Part shown: piece by piece, positions 49,120-59,214 of the stretch
Layout of the letters: every line of letters starts with the position of its first letter
Position numbering within the stretch: the stretch's first letter is position 1
Assembly: GCF_014635045.1 (NCBI RefSeq)
Contig: NZ_BMCF01000005.1
Span: 123,283-187,282 of the forward strand
Length of the DNA stretch: 64,000 nucleotides
DNA from: Staphylococcus nepalensis
GTDB lineage: Bacteria; Bacillota; Bacilli; Staphylococcales; Staphylococcaceae
Direction: 5' to 3'
Made by a program: the position numbers and the translations under genes
Notes under the pieces: generated by a model
The model's database searches: none
Seen by the model: only the letters and a program-made list of their open reading frames with translations
Told to the model about the DNA's origin: nothing

Positions 49120-52100
49120 TTAGTCAGTAATTTCTTTTTGTGATTGTGGTGCTCCTTTTTGTTGGAGATCCACTTTGCGTTCTACTGCGTCTTCATCTTC
49201 ATTATCCTGCATGTCAATTTCATTGTCATGCTCATCCATAATCTTAACGTCTAAGCCTAAACTTTGTAGTTCTTTCATCAATACTCGGAATGATTCAGGC
49301 ACACCAGGTTTAGTAATGTTTTCACCTTTAACAATAGATTCGTAAGTTTTAACACGACCTACAGTATCATCAGATTTATAAGTTAAGATTTCTTGAAGTG
49401 TGTATGCAGCACCGTAAGCTTCAAGTGCCCATACTTCCATCTCACCGAAACGTTGTCCACCAAATTGTGCTTTACCGCCAAGTGGTTGTTGTGTCACAAG
49501 TGAGTAAGGTCCAGTTGAACGTGCGTGTAGTTTATCGTCAACCATATGTGCAAGTTTCAGCATATACATAACACCGACTGAAATTCTGTTATCAAATGGT
49601 TCACCTGTACGTCCGTCATACAATACTGTCTTACCGTCACGTGCCATGCCAGCTTCTTCAATTGTTGACCATACATCTTCGTCACTCGCACCATCAAATA
49701 CTGGTGATGCGACATGAATACCTAAGTTTTTAGCAGCCATACCTAAGTGCAACTCTAATACTTGTCCGATATTCATACGTGATGGCACACCTAATGGGTT
49801 AAGCATGATATCAATTGGTGTACCGTCTGGTAAATAAGGCATATCTTCTTCAGGAACTAGCTTAGAAATAACACCTTTGTTACCGTGACGACCACACATT
49901 TTATCACCAACATGAATTTTACGTTTTTGAACGATATAAACACGTACTAATTGGTTTACACCTGGAGATAGTGTGTCATCTCCCTCTTCACGGTTGAAGA
50001 CTTTAACATCTAGAACAATACCGCCTGCACCATGAGGTACACGTAACGATGTATCACGTACTTCACGTGCTTTTTCACCGAATATTGCATGTAATAAACG
50101 CTCTTCTGCTGTTAATTCTGTTACACCTTTAGGCGTTACTTTACCTACTAAAATGTCACCATCATTAACTTCAGCACCTACGTATACAATACCACGGTCA
50201 TCTAAGTTTTTAAGTGCACTATCTGAAACGTTAGGGATATCACGTGTAATTTCTTCAGGTCCTAGTTTTGTATCACGCGCTTCTGATTCATACTCTTCAA
50301 TATGAATAGAAGTATAAACGTCATCTTTCATTAGACGTTCACTCATAATTACAGCATCCTCGTAGTTATAGCCGTCCCAAGTCATGAAGCCGACAACTAC
50401 GTTTCTACCTAACGCCATTTCACCAAGTTCCATTGAAGGACCATCGGCTAATATTTCACCTTTAGCTACGACATCACCTGTAGCAACGATAGGTCGTTGG
50501 TTATAGCAAGTACCTGTGTTTGAACGTTTGAACTTAGCTAATGGGTAACGATCGATTTCTCCCTCGTATTCTTGGCCATCTTCTTCAATAAGTTGACGTA
50601 CAAGGATTTCATTAGATTCAACGTGCTCAACACGTCCTTTATTTTTAGCAACAATAGCTGCACCAGAATCGCGTGCTGCTACGTGCTCCATACCAGTACC
50701 TACGAAAGGTGATTCTGGATTCATCAATGGTACCGCTTGACGTTGCATGTTTGCACCCATTAATGCACGGTTAGAGTCATCGTTTTCTAAGAAAGGAATA
50801 CATGCTGTCGCTGCCGAAACAACTTGTTTAGGAGATACATCCATATAATCCATTTTTTCTTTAGCCATCACTGTGTTATTACCACGGAAACGACAAACAA
50901 CTTCGTCGTCTAAGAAGCGACCATTTTCATCTAAATTAGAGTTCGCTTGTGCTACCACATAGCTATCCTCTTCATCAGCTGTTAAGTAATCGATTTGATC
51001 AGTAATGCTGTTTGTTTCAATATCTACTTTACGGTATGGTGTTTCGATAAAGCCAAATTCGTTTACACGTGCATAACTTGATAATGAGTTAATCAAACCA
51101 ATGTTTGGTCCCTCTGGCGTTTCGATTGGACACATACGACCATAGTGTGAATAGTGAACATCACGTACTTCCATTTGAGCACGTTTACGTGTTAAACCAC
51201 CAGGTCCTAATGCTGATAGACGACGTTTATGTGTCAACTCTGCTAATGGGTTAGCTTGGTCCATGAATTGTGACAATTGAGAACTACCAAAGAATTCTTT
51301 AATAGATGCAATTACAGGACGAATATTGATTAATTGTTGTGGTGTAATAGAGTCTGTATCTTGAATAGACATTCTTTCACGTACAACACGTTCCATTCTT
51401 GATAAACCAATACGGAATTGGTTTTGTAACAACTCACCTACTGAACGTAGACGACGGTTACCAAGGTGGTCAATATCATCTGTAAAGCCAATACCACTTA
51501 ACAAGTTAAAGAAATAAGACATTGATGCAATGATATCTGCCGGTGTAATGCATTTCACTTCAGAGTCTGGGAACGCATTACCAATCACTGTAGTCGTACG
51601 ACCTTCTTCATCATTCGGAACATACACTTTGATTGACTGTATTTCAACTGGCTCATCAATCACTGTACCTTCTAGTTCAAACACTTCACTGTTCGCGTTA
51701 GCTTCTAATACGTCCATGATTTCATCTAAATTACGACGATCTAAGACTGTGCCTTCTTCAGCAACAATTTCGCCTGTTTCAGTATTAACAATAGGTTCTG
51801 CTAATTTTTGATTGAATAGACGGTGTTTTAAATGAAGTTTTTTATTTGCTTTATAACGACCTACACTTGCTAGGTCATAACGTTTTGGATCAAAGAAACG
51901 TGAATATAGTAAACTTTTAGCATTTTCAACTGTAGGAGGTTCGCCTGGGCGTAAACGCTCATAAATTTCTAATAATGCTTGATCTGTGTTTTCTGTACCA
52001 TCTTTTTCTAATGTGTTACGTAAGTACTCGTTATCACCTAAAAGATCAATGATTTCTTGATCTGTAGAGAATCCTAAAGCACGTAACAACACGGTTAATG

Positions 52101-52671
52101 GTAGTTTTCTTGTTCTATCAATGCGTACATATACTACGTCTTTTGCGTCAGTTTCATATTCTAACCATGCACCACGGTTAGGAATGATTGTTGCATCATA
52201 GTTTGTGCGACCATTTTTATCTAGTTTTTCATTAAAATATACGGATGGTGAACGAACTAGTTGAGATACAATTACACGTTCAGCACCATTAATGACAAAT
52301 GTACCTGTATCTGTCATTAATGGGAAATCACCCATAAACACTTCTTGCTCTTTCACTTCGCCTGTTTCTTTAATGATTAGACGTACTTTTACACGTAGAG
52401 GTGCAGAATACGTCGTGTCACGGTTTTTCGATTCTTCTAAATCATATTTCGGTTCACCAAGTCTGTAATCAACAAACTCTAAAGATAGATTACCTGTGAA
52501 ATCTTCAATCGGTGAAATGTCTCTAAACATTTCATATAAACCTTCTTCTAAGAACCACTCGTAAGATTTAGTTTGAATCTCAATTAAATTCGGTAATTCT
52601 AATACCTCTGAAATTCTCGCATAGTTTCTACGTTTACGATGTCTTCCATATTGGACAAATTGACCTGCCAA
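49120..52671 (-). CDS. rpoB: RNA polymerase beta subunit
   Basis: 1183 residues, full length. The rifampicin region [30 protein letters not shown] carries the sensitive-type residues at positions 471, 477, 481, 484 and 486 in S. aureus numbering. One residue stands out: position 496 is Lys (LTRKRAQ) where S. aureus and Bacillus, as I recall, have Glu. Also seen: [27 protein letters not shown] [26 protein letters not shown] and [27 protein letters not shown] start; own promoter region in the 199 bases upstream. Confidence 0.98.
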   Translation of the reverse strand: MAGQFVQYGRHRKRRNYARISEVLELPNLIEIQTKSYEWFLEEGLYEMFRDISPIEDFTGNLSLEFVDYRLGEPKYDLEESKNRDTTYSAPLRVKVRLIIKETGEVKEQEVFMGDFPLMTDTGTFVINGAERVIVSQLVRSPSVYFNEKLDKNGRTNYDATIIPNRGAWLEYETDAKDVVYVRIDRTRKLPLTVLLRALGFSTDQEIIDLLGDNEYLRNTLEKDGTENTDQALLEIYERLRPGEPPTVENAKSLLYSRFFDPKRYDLASVGRYKANKKLHLKHRLFNQKLAEPIVNTETGEIVAEEGTVLDRRNLDEIMDVLEANANSEVFELEGTVIDEPVEIQSIKVYVPNDEEGRTTTVIGNAFPDSEVKCITPADIIASMSYFFNLLSGIGFTDDIDHLGNRRLRSVGELLQNQFRIGLSRMERVVRERMSIQDTDSITPQQLINIRPVIASIKEFFGSSQLSQFMDQANPLAELTHKRRLSALGPGGLTRKRAQMEVRDVHYSHYGRMCPIETPEGPNIGLINSLSSYARVNEFGFIETPYRKVDIETNSITDQIDYLTADEEDSYVVAQANSNLDENGRFLDDEVVCRFRGNNTVMAKEKMDYMDVSPKQVVSAATACIPFLENDDSNRALMGANMQRQAVPLMNPESPFVGTGMEHVAARDSGAAIVAKNKGRVEHVESNEILVRQLIEEDGQEYEGEIDRYPLAKFKRSNTGTCYNQRPIVATGDVVAKGEILADGPSMELGEMALGRNVVVGFMTWDGYNYEDAVIMSERLMKDDVYTSIHIEEYESEARDTKLGPEEITRDIPNVSDSALKNLDDRGIVYVGAEVNDGDILVGKVTPKGVTELTAEERLLHAIFGEKAREVRDTSLRVPHGAGGIVLDVKVFNREEGDDTLSPGVNQLVRVYIVQKRKIHVGDKMCGRHGNKGVISKLVPEEDMPYLPDGTPIDIMLNPLGVPSRMNIGQVLELHLGMAAKNLGIHVASPVFDGASDEDVWSTIEEAGMARDGKTVLYDGRTGEPFDNRISVGVMYMLKLAHMVDDKLHARSTGPYSLVTQQPLGGKAQFGGQRFGEMEVWALEAYGAAYTLQEILTYKSDDTVGRVKTYESIVKGENITKPGVPESFRVLMKELQSLGLDVKIMDEHDNEIDMQDNEDEDAVERKVDLQQKGAPQSQKEITD

Positions 52672-52870
52672 ACAGATTCACCCCTCAAAAATTGCGTGTT
52701 TACTTTTACTAAATAAGCAAATATAATTAGACAAAAAGAAAACGGTAGCATACCTCATGACACCATTTTCTATTTCACCTTATATACTTTGTTAATTTAT
52801 ACGTAAAAGTACACACTTATTGAACATAATTTTTTACATTCTATTACTATATCAGAACAGTGCTTTTTAA

Positions 52871-53479
52871 TCAACCTTTTACACTGCTTAATATGTAATA
52901 GCCTTTACTTTTTTCTATGACTTTCACGTTGTCAAATGTCTCTTCCATTTTCTTCTTAGCAGATGGCATACCTTGTTTTTTCTGAATAACAACATAAAGC
53001 GTGCCATTTGATTTTAATTTTTTAAATGAATCTTCTAAAATACTGTGAACTACCTTTTTGCCTGCTCTAATTGGTGGGTTAGTTAGGATTGCATCAAAAG
53101 CATTATCCTCTACCTTCGACAAACCATCACTTTCTTTAATTTCTACATTTTCTATGTGATTTAGTTTTCCATTTTTGGCCGATAAAGCAAGTGCACGTTG
53201 GTTTACATCAACCATCGTTATTTCATGATGCGGGGATACTTTCGCAATCATCAAACCAATCGGTCCATAACCACAGCCAACATCTATTATTTTTTTAGTG
53301 GGCCCAGGGGGATTTTCTTTTAAAAAAGTGCGTATTAGTAAATCTGAACCAAAGTCTATTTTCCCTTTAGAAAACACGCCTGAATCAGTTACTAATTTTA
53401 AATCATAATTTTTGTAGGAATACGTAAAAGGAAGTTCATCACTTTCTACTTCAGGATTTTCATCATAGTAATGACTCAT
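52871..53479 (-). CDS. RsmC-like class I methyltransferase
   Basis: A 202-residue SAM-dependent methyltransferase. SAM loop DVGCGYGPIGLMIAK at about 66-80, acidic VDVNQRAL, and the catalytic TNPPIRAGK at about 132-140, an NPP[IY] motif used for base N-methylation as in RsmC/RlmG. It sits between rplL and rpoB as in other staphylococci and likely methylates a guanine of rRNA. The exact target is inferred. ATG with AGAGGTG upstream. Confidence 0.88.
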   Translation of the reverse strand: MSHYYDENPEVESDELPFTYSYKNYDLKLVTDSGVFSKGKIDFGSDLLIRTFLKENPPGPTKKIIDVGCGYGPIGLMIAKVSPHHEITMVDVNQRALALSAKNGKLNHIENVEIKESDGLSKVEDNAFDAILTNPPIRAGKKVVHSILEDSFKKLKSNGTLYVVIQKKQGMPSAKKKMEETFDNVKVIEKSKGYYILSSVKG

Positions 53480-53577
53480 GATTACACCTCTTTTAATCTA
53501 ATTCGTCTTAGATTAATACTATACCCATAACGCGATGCTATTAACAAATGCTTGGAGGGGTATAGATCAAATAAGAT

Positions 53578-53607
53578 AAAACCCCGTTATATCGATAACG
53601 GGGTTTT
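53578..53607 (-). terminator. rplJL terminator
   Basis: Perfect 13-bp arms AAAACCCCGTTAT / ATAACGGGGTTTT with an ATCG loop, 121 bases after the rplL stop. It can work in both directions. Confidence 0.88.
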
Positions 53608-53728
53608 CATTTCTCAAAGATTTCAGAATATCCATATAACACTTAAAATCAACGTACCGAAGCAGCTAATGTATTAAGCAATTCGGATAATCTTCAATAT
53701 ATAATTATGAACTGTTAGCCAGCTAGAA

Positions 53729-54097
53729 TTATTTTAATTCTACTGTAGCGCCAACTTCTTCTAATGTTTCTTTAAGTTTTTCAGCTTCTTCAGTTGGTAA
53801 GCCTTCTTTAATTACTTTAGGCGCTCCGTCAACTAATTCTTTAGCATCTTTCAATCCTAAGCCAGTAGCTTCTTTAACAGCTTTAACGACTTTGATTTTA
53901 GATGATCCAGCTGATGTTAATTCAACATCGAATTCTGTTTTTTCTTCAGCTTCGTCTCCGCCGCCTGCTGCACCTGCTGCTGCTACTGGAGCTGCTGCAG
54001 TTACACCAAATTCTTCTTCAATTGCTTTTACTAAGTCGTTTAATTCTAAAACTGACATTTCTTTAATTGCTTCAATGATTTGTTCTTGATTAGCCAT
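53729..54097 (-). CDS. rplL: 50S ribosomal protein L7/L12
   Basis: 122-residue stalk protein that recruits GTPase factors. N-terminal dimerisation helix [32 protein letters not shown], Ala/Gly-rich hinge at 33-50, and the C-terminal domain [27 protein letters not shown] with GGAGG upstream. Co-transcribed with rplJ (43-base gap). Confidence 0.98.
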   Translation of the reverse strand: MANQEQIIEAIKEMSVLELNDLVKAIEEEFGVTAAAPVAAAGAAGGGDEAEEKTEFDVELTSAGSSKIKVVKAVKEATGLGLKDAKELVDGAPKVIKEGLPTEEAEKLKETLEEVGATVELK

Positions 54098-54140
54098 TTT
54101 AATATTCCTCCATTAATTTTGATTAGTTAATTATGCGCAA

Positions 54141-54650
54141 TTATTCAGCGCTTTCTTCGTTTTGTTCTTTATCTTCTCCAACAGCTTTAACCGCATAAGC
54201 GAAGTTGCGTACTGGAGCTTGTAATACTGATAAAAGCATAGAAACAAGACCGTCATGTGATGGTAATGTACCAACTGTGTTAACTTCTTCGCCTGAAATA
54301 ACAGAACCTTCCATAACACCTACTTTAATTTCTAAAGCTTTATGTTCTTTTGCAAATCCTGCAAGTACTTTTGCTGGAGCAACAACATCTTCTGTTGAAG
54401 TAGCAACTGCAGTAGGACCTACTAAGTGTTCATTTAAACCTTCTAAACCAACTTGTTCAGCTGCACGACGAACCATAGTATTTTTTAATACTTTGAATTC
54501 CACGCCAGCTTCACGTAATTGTGAACGTAATTCAGTTACTTCAGCAACAGTTAGACCACGATAGTCAACGATTACAGTAGATACTGAATTTTTAAGTGAC
54601 TCAGCAATTACATCAACTTGTTGTTTTTTAGCTTCGATGATAGCAGACAT
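54141..54650 (-). CDS. rplJ: 50S ribosomal protein L10
   Basis: 169-residue base of the L7/L12 stalk. [49 protein letters not shown] and VGPTAVA are L10 hallmarks; the acidic end [11 protein letters not shown] binds L12 dimers in the family. Free L10-L12 is expected to repress through the leader at 54690-54860. ATG with GGAGGTG upstream. Confidence 0.97.
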   Translation of the reverse strand: MSAIIEAKKQQVDVIAESLKNSVSTVIVDYRGLTVAEVTELRSQLREAGVEFKVLKNTMVRRAAEQVGLEGLNEHLVGPTAVATSTEDVVAPAKVLAGFAKEHKALEIKVGVMEGSVISGEEVNTVGTLPSHDGLVSMLLSVLQAPVRNFAYAVKAVGEDKEQNEESAE

Positions 54651-54689
54651 TTAGACACCTCCATAGTTTTTTTATTTGGTGCTTTTAAT

Positions 54690-54860
54690 CTTGATTACAA
54701 CCATTAATCACGACAACTAATAATTTTGTCTCAATAAAAAAAGCACTTTCTACCCACGGCAAAAAGTGCTTGAAAGATCTAAAAATCTTCACGTTCAAGT
54801 CAATTTTAGCCTCGGTAGGATCATTTTTAAGTTATCGCTAACTCCTACTGTCTTAGGTAA
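54690..54860 (-). ncRNA. ribosomal protein L10 leader with attenuator hairpin
   Basis: Structured 5' leader before rplJ. On the minus strand it contains the AGTAGGAGTTAGCGATAACTT-like stem region near 54820-54850, CGAGG...CCTACC elements and at its end a terminator: AAGCACTT / AAGTGCTT arms (54771-54741) followed by T7 (54740-54734). This is the Firmicute arrangement in which L10-L12 binding promotes early termination. Boundaries are approximate. Confidence 0.75.
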
Positions 54861-54917
54861 AATAATACATTAACCAATATAACTGGTTCAATGTGGTATG
54901 TCAATACATTTTTAAGG

Positions 54918-54956
54918 GGACAGGGTAGAAATCATTTCAAAATGATTTCGCCGTCC
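54918..54956 (-). terminator. rplKA terminator
   Basis: Stem GAAATCATTT / AAATGATTTC (54928-54949) with outer GGAC/GTCC, then CCCCTTAAAAATG in the minus direction. It lies about 190 bases after rplA and just before the L10 leader. Confidence 0.6.
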
Positions 54957-55149
54957 ACCTCTGGCAAGTAGAACGAGAAAAAAGAGTACAAGTACTATGT
55001 TCTTTCATAAATGCTACTAACTCAACAGATTAAGCATTGGCACTTTAAAATCTTAATAAAGCACATTTTCTTTTTAGTCATCTATTGCCAATATAATATT
55101 CAACTCTGAAACATTATTTATATCTCAGTATTTTCATTTATATATAAGA

Positions 55150-55845
55150 TTATAGTTTGAAACTAGAAGTATCAACTTTAACTCCAGGGCCCATTGTTGT
55201 CGTAACAGCAACAGATTTGAAGTAAGTACCTTTAGCTGAAGATGGTTTGGCTTTAGTTAACACATCTTGTAATGCTTTGAAGTTTTCAACAAGTTTGTCC
55301 GTATCAAATGATACTTTACCAATTGAAGCATGCACAATACCTGCTTTTTCAGCACGATATTCTACTTTACCTGCTTTGATTTCTTCAACTGCTTTTGTAA
55401 CATCCATTGTTACAGTTCCAGTTTTAGGGTTTGGCATTAAACCTTTAGGTCCTAATACACGACCAAGTTTACCAACTTCGCCCATCATGTCTGGTGTAGC
55501 TACTACTACGTCAAAATCGAACCAACCTTGTTGGATTTTTTGAACATATTCACCTTCACCTACGAAATCAGCACCTGCTGCTTCTGCTTCAGCTGCTTTA
55601 TCACCTTTTGCGAATACTAATACACGTTGTGATTTACCAGTACCGTTTGGTAGCACTACTGCACCACGGATTTGTTGATCATTTTTACGTGTATCAATTC
55701 CTAAACGGAACGCCACTTCAACTGATGCGTCAAAGTTTGCGATACTTGTTTCTTTAGCTAACTCAACTGCTTCTTCAACACTATAGTGTTTTTGGCGGTC
55801 AATTTTATTAGCTACTTCTTGAAATCTTTTACTTTTCTTAGCCAT
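55150..55845 (-). CDS. rplA: 50S ribosomal protein L1
   Basis: 231-residue L1-stalk protein and translational repressor. Start at ATG 55845 ([24 protein letters not shown] upstream); the frame is open another 68 codons but that stretch is regulatory RNA. Seen: [42 protein letters not shown] and the C-terminal [24 protein letters not shown]. An L1-site-like hairpin lies at 55862-55887, just before its SD. Confidence 0.96.
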   Translation of the reverse strand: MAKKSKRFQEVANKIDRQKHYSVEEAVELAKETSIANFDASVEVAFRLGIDTRKNDQQIRGAVVLPNGTGKSQRVLVFAKGDKAAEAEAAGADFVGEGEYVQKIQQGWFDFDVVVATPDMMGEVGKLGRVLGPKGLMPNPKTGTVTMDVTKAVEEIKAGKVEYRAEKAGIVHASIGKVSFDTDKLVENFKALQDVLTKAKPSSAKGTYFKSVAVTTTMGPGVKVDTSSFKL

Positions 55846-55861
55846 TTCATGTCCTCCTTTA

Positions 55862-55887
55862 GTGGTTTTAGCGGAATTTCCTCCCAC
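55862..55887 (-). promoter_or_regulatory. L1-stalk-like hairpin in front of rplA
   Basis: Minus-strand GTGGGAGGAAATTCCGCT followed by AAAACCAC: outer GTGG/CCAC, inner GGAA/TTCC, with the GTGGGAGG core of the 23S rRNA L1-binding site. It ends five bases before the AAAGGAGG SD of rplA, so bound L1 would block initiation. A second such core lies before rplK. Confidence 0.6.
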
Positions 55888-56075
55888 ATTTACTTGCTTT
55901 TGCAAGTTAAGAGCAGATAACAGAGAGGTTGCAAAATTGTATTTTATATCAGGAAACATTTCCTTAATAAACGACACGCTTCCTCTTATTACGACAATAT
56001 TGAACGCTCTGATCCTGTTTGTCATTTCTGTCATCTGCTTCATCGTCAATCTATGTTTTTAGTTAATTTTTAAAA

Positions 56076-56498
56076 TTATTGAACTGTGATACCCATACTA
56101 CGTGCAGTACCTTCGATAATACGTACAGCTGCTTCTTCGTCTGCAGCATTTAAGTCTTGCATTTTTTGGTTTGCAATTTCACGTACTTGATCTTTAGTTA
56201 CTGTAGCAATTTTATTTTTGTTAGGTTCACCAGAACCTTTTTCAACGCCAGCTGCTTTTTTAAGTAGTACTGGAGCCGGTGGTGTTTTTGTAATAAATGT
56301 AAATGAACGATCTTCATAAACACTAATTTCTACCGGAATGATTAAACCTGCGTCTTCTTGTGTACGTGCATTGAATTCCTTACAGAATCCCATAATGTTC
56401 ACACCTGCTTGACCTAATGCTGGACCAACGGGTGGTGCTGGGTTCGCTTTACCTGCAGGAATTTGTAATTTAACAACTTTTTCTACTTTTTTAGCCAC
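56076..56498 (-). CDS. rplK: 50S ribosomal protein L11
   Basis: 140-residue protein of the GTPase centre. Start at GTG 56498 ([29 protein letters not shown]) with AAGGAGG eight bases upstream; the longer frame to 56507 has no SD. Also [28 protein letters not shown] and [11 protein letters not shown]. Operon with rplA, 230 bases downstream. Confidence 0.96.
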   Translation of the reverse strand: MAKKVEKVVKLQIPAGKANPAPPVGPALGQAGVNIMGFCKEFNARTQEDAGLIIPVEISVYEDRSFTFITKTPPAPVLLKKAAGVEKGSGEPNKNKIATVTKDQVREIANQKMQDLNAADEEAAVRIIEGTARSMGITVQ

Positions 56499-56523
56499 GA
56501 TGTGCACCTCCTTGATATCGTGA

Positions 56524-56602
56524 TGTGGTCACAGGACTGAGTTTTGTCCTCCCACTCTTCTACATTTCGTGACGAAATGAACGCTCTATGAGCGCGACCA
56601 CA
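56524..56602 (-). ncRNA. structured rplK leader with L1-stalk-like element
   Basis: The leader is bounded by TGTGGTC (56602-56596 read minus) and GACCACA (56530-56524). Inside are CGCTC/GAGCG, CATTTCGT/ACGAAATG and AGGAC/GTCCT hairpins. The 3' part reads GTGGGAGGACAAAACTCA then GTCCTGTGACCAC, matching the L1-binding GTGGGAGG core. It ends 26 bases before the rplK GTG. Confidence 0.6.
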
Positions 56603-56604
56603 GT

Positions 56605-56634
56605 ATTATAACATTGTCCTTATATATAAAGCAA
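56605..56634 (-). promoter_or_regulatory. rplKA promoter
   Basis: Minus-strand -35 TTGCTT (56634-56629) and -10 TATAAT (56610-56605), 18-base spacer. Transcription would begin at about 56598, at the first strand of the leader's closing stem. Confidence 0.65.
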
Positions 56635-56666
56635 GAGTAAAGCGTAACTTTTTATATAGCTCCCCT

Positions 56667-56826
56667 AATCATTTTAATGATAAGGGGGCTTAATGCATGA
56701 GCTCTAGCTCGGGCGTTCCTCTAATTACGTCATTAAAATGATTGGATAGCCTTAATGCATATAAAGTAACACTTCTTGCTTCAACAAGGTTAGTGTTACT
56801 TATACAAGTGCGAGCGCACTTGTATA
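56667..56826. repeat. cluster of three inverted repeats between nusG and rplK
   Basis: Perfect 14-bp arms AATCATTTTAATGA (56667-56680) / TCATTAAAATGATT (56730-56743); 9-bp arms AGTAACACT (56765) / AGTGTTACT (56792); and a perfect 12-bp hairpin TATACAAGTGCG / CGCACTTGTATA (56801-56826). CTTAATGCAT also occurs twice directly (56689, 56751). No T-runs follow, so they are not simple terminators. No gene in this 397-base gap. Confidence 0.6.
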
Positions 56827-56895
56827 GCTTTACTTTAACAAATCCTTGAAAAGAACTTTATCCGTTAATATATGCTTTTCGCTATATTTGTTTAG

Positions 56896-57444
56896 CTATA
56901 ATTTTTCAATTTGATCAAATTCTACTTCAACCGGTGTTTCTCTACCAAACATGTCTACAAGAACTGTCAATTTGAATTTATCCGCTTCAATTTCTTGAAC
57001 TTCACCCACTTGGTTCGCAAATGGACCAGATTTGATTTGAACTTGTTCACCTAAATCTAATTCAACATCAATTGTTTTTTCTTTCATGCCCATTTGTTTC
57101 AAGATGAAACGTGCTTCCTCAGGTAATAACGGATTAGGTTTTGATCCAGCACCTGCTGAGCCAACAAATCCTGTTACTCCTGGTGTATTTCTTACAATAT
57201 ACCATGATTCATCGGTCATTATTAATTCTACTAAAACGTAACCGGGGAACGTTTTTTTAGTTAATGTTTTGGCTTTACCATCTTTAACTTGTGTTTCTTC
57301 TTCTTCTGGTATAACCACTCTGAATATCAATTCAGTCATATTCATAGATTCTACACGTTTTTCTAAATTCTTTTTAACTTTGTTCTCGTAACCAGAATAA
57401 GTATGCACAGCATACCAACGCTTTGCGCCAACTTCTTCAGACAT
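56896..57444 (-). CDS. nusG: transcription termination/antitermination factor NusG
   Basis: 182 residues. N-terminal NGN domain with KRWYAVHTYSGYENKVKKNLEKR, FPGYVLVELIMTDESWYIVRNTPGVTGFVG, and C-terminal KOW domain GPFANQVGEVQEIEADKFKLTVLVDMFGRETPVEV. It binds RNA polymerase clamp and, in Firmicutes, promotes pausing. It lies 14 bases after secE. ATG with AGGAGTG upstream. Confidence 0.97.
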   Translation of the reverse strand: MSEEVGAKRWYAVHTYSGYENKVKKNLEKRVESMNMTELIFRVVIPEEEETQVKDGKAKTLTKKTFPGYVLVELIMTDESWYIVRNTPGVTGFVGSAGAGSKPNPLLPEEARFILKQMGMKEKTIDVELDLGEQVQIKSGPFANQVGEVQEIEADKFKLTVLVDMFGRETPVEVEFDQIEKL

Positions 57445-57458
57445 GTCGTCACTCCTAT

Positions 57459-57638
57459 CTATTTAATTAACTCTATAATTCTACCAATTCCTAAATCTAA
57501 AACATAGAAGAACGCTAAGAAAAATACTACCGTTGCTACAACGATGACAGTATATTTAAACAATTCTTCTTTCGTTGGCCAACTTGTTTTTTCCATTTCT
57601 GACTTTACGCCTTGAAAGAAATTTTCTTTTTTAGCCAT
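57459..57638 (-). CDS. secE: preprotein translocase subunit SecE
   Basis: 59-residue single-span Sec[31 protein letters not shown] (amphipathic helix) then one membrane helix [22 protein letters not shown]. Start at ATG 57638, with GGAGG eight bases upstream and the staphylococcal homologue length; the longer frame to 57686 runs through the SD. Partner of SecY and SecG in protein export. Confidence 0.95.
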   Translation of the reverse strand: MAKKENFFQGVKSEMEKTSWPTKEELFKYTVIVVATVVFFLAFFYVLDLGIGRIIELIK

Positions 57639-57769
57639 TAGCAATACCTCCGTATTAATTCGTTTTTTCCTCATTTGCTTATTCATACGACAAATTAAGC
57701 AAATACAATACTCACAACTTAAATTGGAAGGATATATTTACTCAATTGCTCCATCTAATATACCGATGA

Positions 57770-57913
57770 TTATTTCGCTTCTTTATGCAATGTATGTGCG
57801 TTACATCTCGGACAATATTTTTTTAATGTCAATCTAGATGTAAGGTTACTTTGCTTGGGCACATTATAGTTTCTATTCCCACATGCTTCGCAACTTAACG
57901 GTACTTTTTTCAT
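57770..57913 (-). CDS. rpmG: 50S ribosomal protein L33
   Basis: A 47-residue gene directly readable on the minus strand: [20 protein letters not shown], then a basic middle and [17 protein letters not shown]. The CxxC pairs (CEAC, CPRC) make it the zinc-binding form. AAGGTGA SD upstream of the ATG at 57913. Usual place between secE and sigH. Confidence 0.92.
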   Translation of the reverse strand: MKKVPLSCEACGNRNYNVPKQSNLTSRLTLKKYCPRCNAHTLHKEAK

Positions 57914-58050
57914 ATAACTTCACCTTACTCATTATAATACCAATCTACTATACATAACATCGCTGTCTATTGTCAATCTTCCACCATTGCTTTCTATCAA
58001 TCCATATAGTCACTATCGCACGCTAAATAACTTAGGTAGTAAAATGAAAT

Positions 58051-58617
58051 TTATTTCAAAAAATGTCTCAACTTTATTTTACATCTATGTATTGTATTGT
58101 AAACTACTTTGACATCGACACATAAAATAGTCGCTATTTCACACGGTTTATAATCTTTCAAAACATATCTTATAATAGTTTGTTCGAGTTCTGTTAATTT
58201 ATCAATGTTTTGGTACAGCGTAGATACTATTTCTTTTCTTAAAACAATGCCATCTATCATGTGTTGCTGTCTTAACATTTGCTCAGTTATTAAAAATTCA
58301 TTTTCTAATAATTTTTGACGTTTTAAGTTTATTAATTTTTTTCGTATGTAATCATTTTTGGTGTTTTTAATAATACGATTTACATAATGCGCTAATGGTG
58401 TTTCTTTTGAAAAATCAAATTGGCTGAGTGCTTTGAATACTTTAAACAGTATTTCTTGTTGAAGATCTTCTTTATCGTTAGGGTGTATTGAGAAATGATT
58501 TAAACTTTTCCAAATATACGGCTGCATTTTATCTAACAACTCGATTAATGCATTCGCATCATCCAGTGTATTATTTAAAATAGTTGTAGATTCTGGTTGG
58601 CATATCCTTTGTAGCAT
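58051..58617 (-). CDS. sigH: alternative sigma factor SigH (ComX-like)
   Basis: 188-residue sigma-70-type factor. Region 2 is seen in NDKEDLQQEILFKVFKALSQFDF and PLAHYVNRIIKNTKNDYIRKK; region 4 helix-turn-helix in KDYKPCEIATILCVDVKVVYNTIHRCKIKLR. In S. aureus SigH drives competence genes and is almost silent. Conserved place between rpmG and rae1. Its SD AAAGGA is next to an inverted repeat (58626-58645), and a terminator lies upstream, so it probably has its own promoter. Confidence 0.9.
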   Translation of the reverse strand: MLQRICQPESTTILNNTLDDANALIELLDKMQPYIWKSLNHFSIHPNDKEDLQQEILFKVFKALSQFDFSKETPLAHYVNRIIKNTKNDYIRKKLINLKRQKLLENEFLITEQMLRQQHMIDGIVLRKEIVSTLYQNIDKLTELEQTIIRYVLKDYKPCEIATILCVDVKVVYNTIHRCKIKLRHFLK

Positions 58618-58625
58618 ATTTTAAA

Positions 58626-58645
58626 TCCTTTCCTTAGATTAAGGA
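58626..58645 (-). promoter_or_regulatory. inverted repeat at the sigH Shine-Dalgarno
   Basis: TCCTTA-gat-TAAGGA (58631-58645) sits directly against the SD AAAGGA (58631-58626). The upstream TCCTT can pair with either AAGGA copy, including the SD itself, which would hide the start. An inverted repeat that reduces sigH translation has been described in S. aureus. Confidence 0.6.
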
Positions 58646-58665
58646 TAGCATACAAAGTTCCTTAC

Positions 58666-58708
58666 AAAAAAATCAAGGGGACAATCTCTTTATTTATGAT
58701 TGTTCCCC
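58666..58708 (-). terminator. terminator overlapping the rae1 3' end
   Basis: GGGGAACAATC / GATTGTCCCC with one bulge, then a T7 run (58672-58666) on the minus strand. The 5' arm lies inside the last codons of the NYN gene. It separates the cysE-to-rae1 operon from sigH. Confidence 0.8.
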
Positions 58709-59214
58709 CTCCTTATTTTTTCAAATTCTTCTAAAATTTCGTTAGACAGCTCGATTCGAGTCCTAGGCTTACGCTCATTAAAGCCGTCAAGCTTTTTCGA
58801 TACTAAAATCTCGTTTTCCCTTAGGTCACGCCACATCTCTCTTGAAGATATACGATATGCACCTGCGCCAAATATAGCGTGTTGTTCACTCATGTCGCTC
58901 GTTACAACTGTAATGTGCCTCGTATGTTTGTCATATAAATCATACACATATTTTTCAATAAAACTATCTGCTGTTTCTTTTTCTTTAGTGAATATAATCT
59001 TTACACCATGATACATATACTCCGATCCTGTACCAGATTGCTCATAAGCATCAAACACACATACGACTTCATCAGCTATAACTGCATTGTAATTTGCAAT
59101 AGCCGTCAATAACTGGTCTCGAGCTTCTTCTAAATTTTCTTGCGCTATTTGACTTAATTCTTGCGATTGGCCAATCATATTATAACCATCAATAATTAAG
59201 TAACGATCTTTCAT
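58690..59214 (-). CDS. rae1: NYN-domain endoribonuclease (YacP/Rae1)
   Basis: 174 residues with the PIN-like NYN fold: [16 protein letters not shown] (catalytic Asp), [40 protein letters not shown] and [24 protein letters not shown], giving the acidic cluster. Bacillus Rae1 enters the ribosomal A site and cuts mRNA during translation. It overlaps rlmB by four bases. The C-terminal basic tail is normal for the family. Confidence 0.9.
   Translation of the reverse strand: MKDRYLIIDGYNMIGQSQELSQIAQENLEEARDQLLTAIANYNAVIADEVVCVFDAYEQSGTGSEYMYHGVKIIFTKEKETADSFIEKYVYDLYDKHTRHITVVTSDMSEQHAIFGAGAYRISSREMWRDLRENEILVSKKLDGFNERKPRTRIELSNEILEEFEKIRRGNNHK

Noticed and set aside
49120..52671. Rifampicin resistance mutation in rpoB
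   Set aside because: The classic cluster residues are all wild type; only Lys496 is unusual and is not a recognised resistance change to my knowledge.
55862..56062. Plus-strand frame of 66 residues opposite the rplA leader
   Set aside because: Antisense to a regulatory region, no SD, no recognisable protein.
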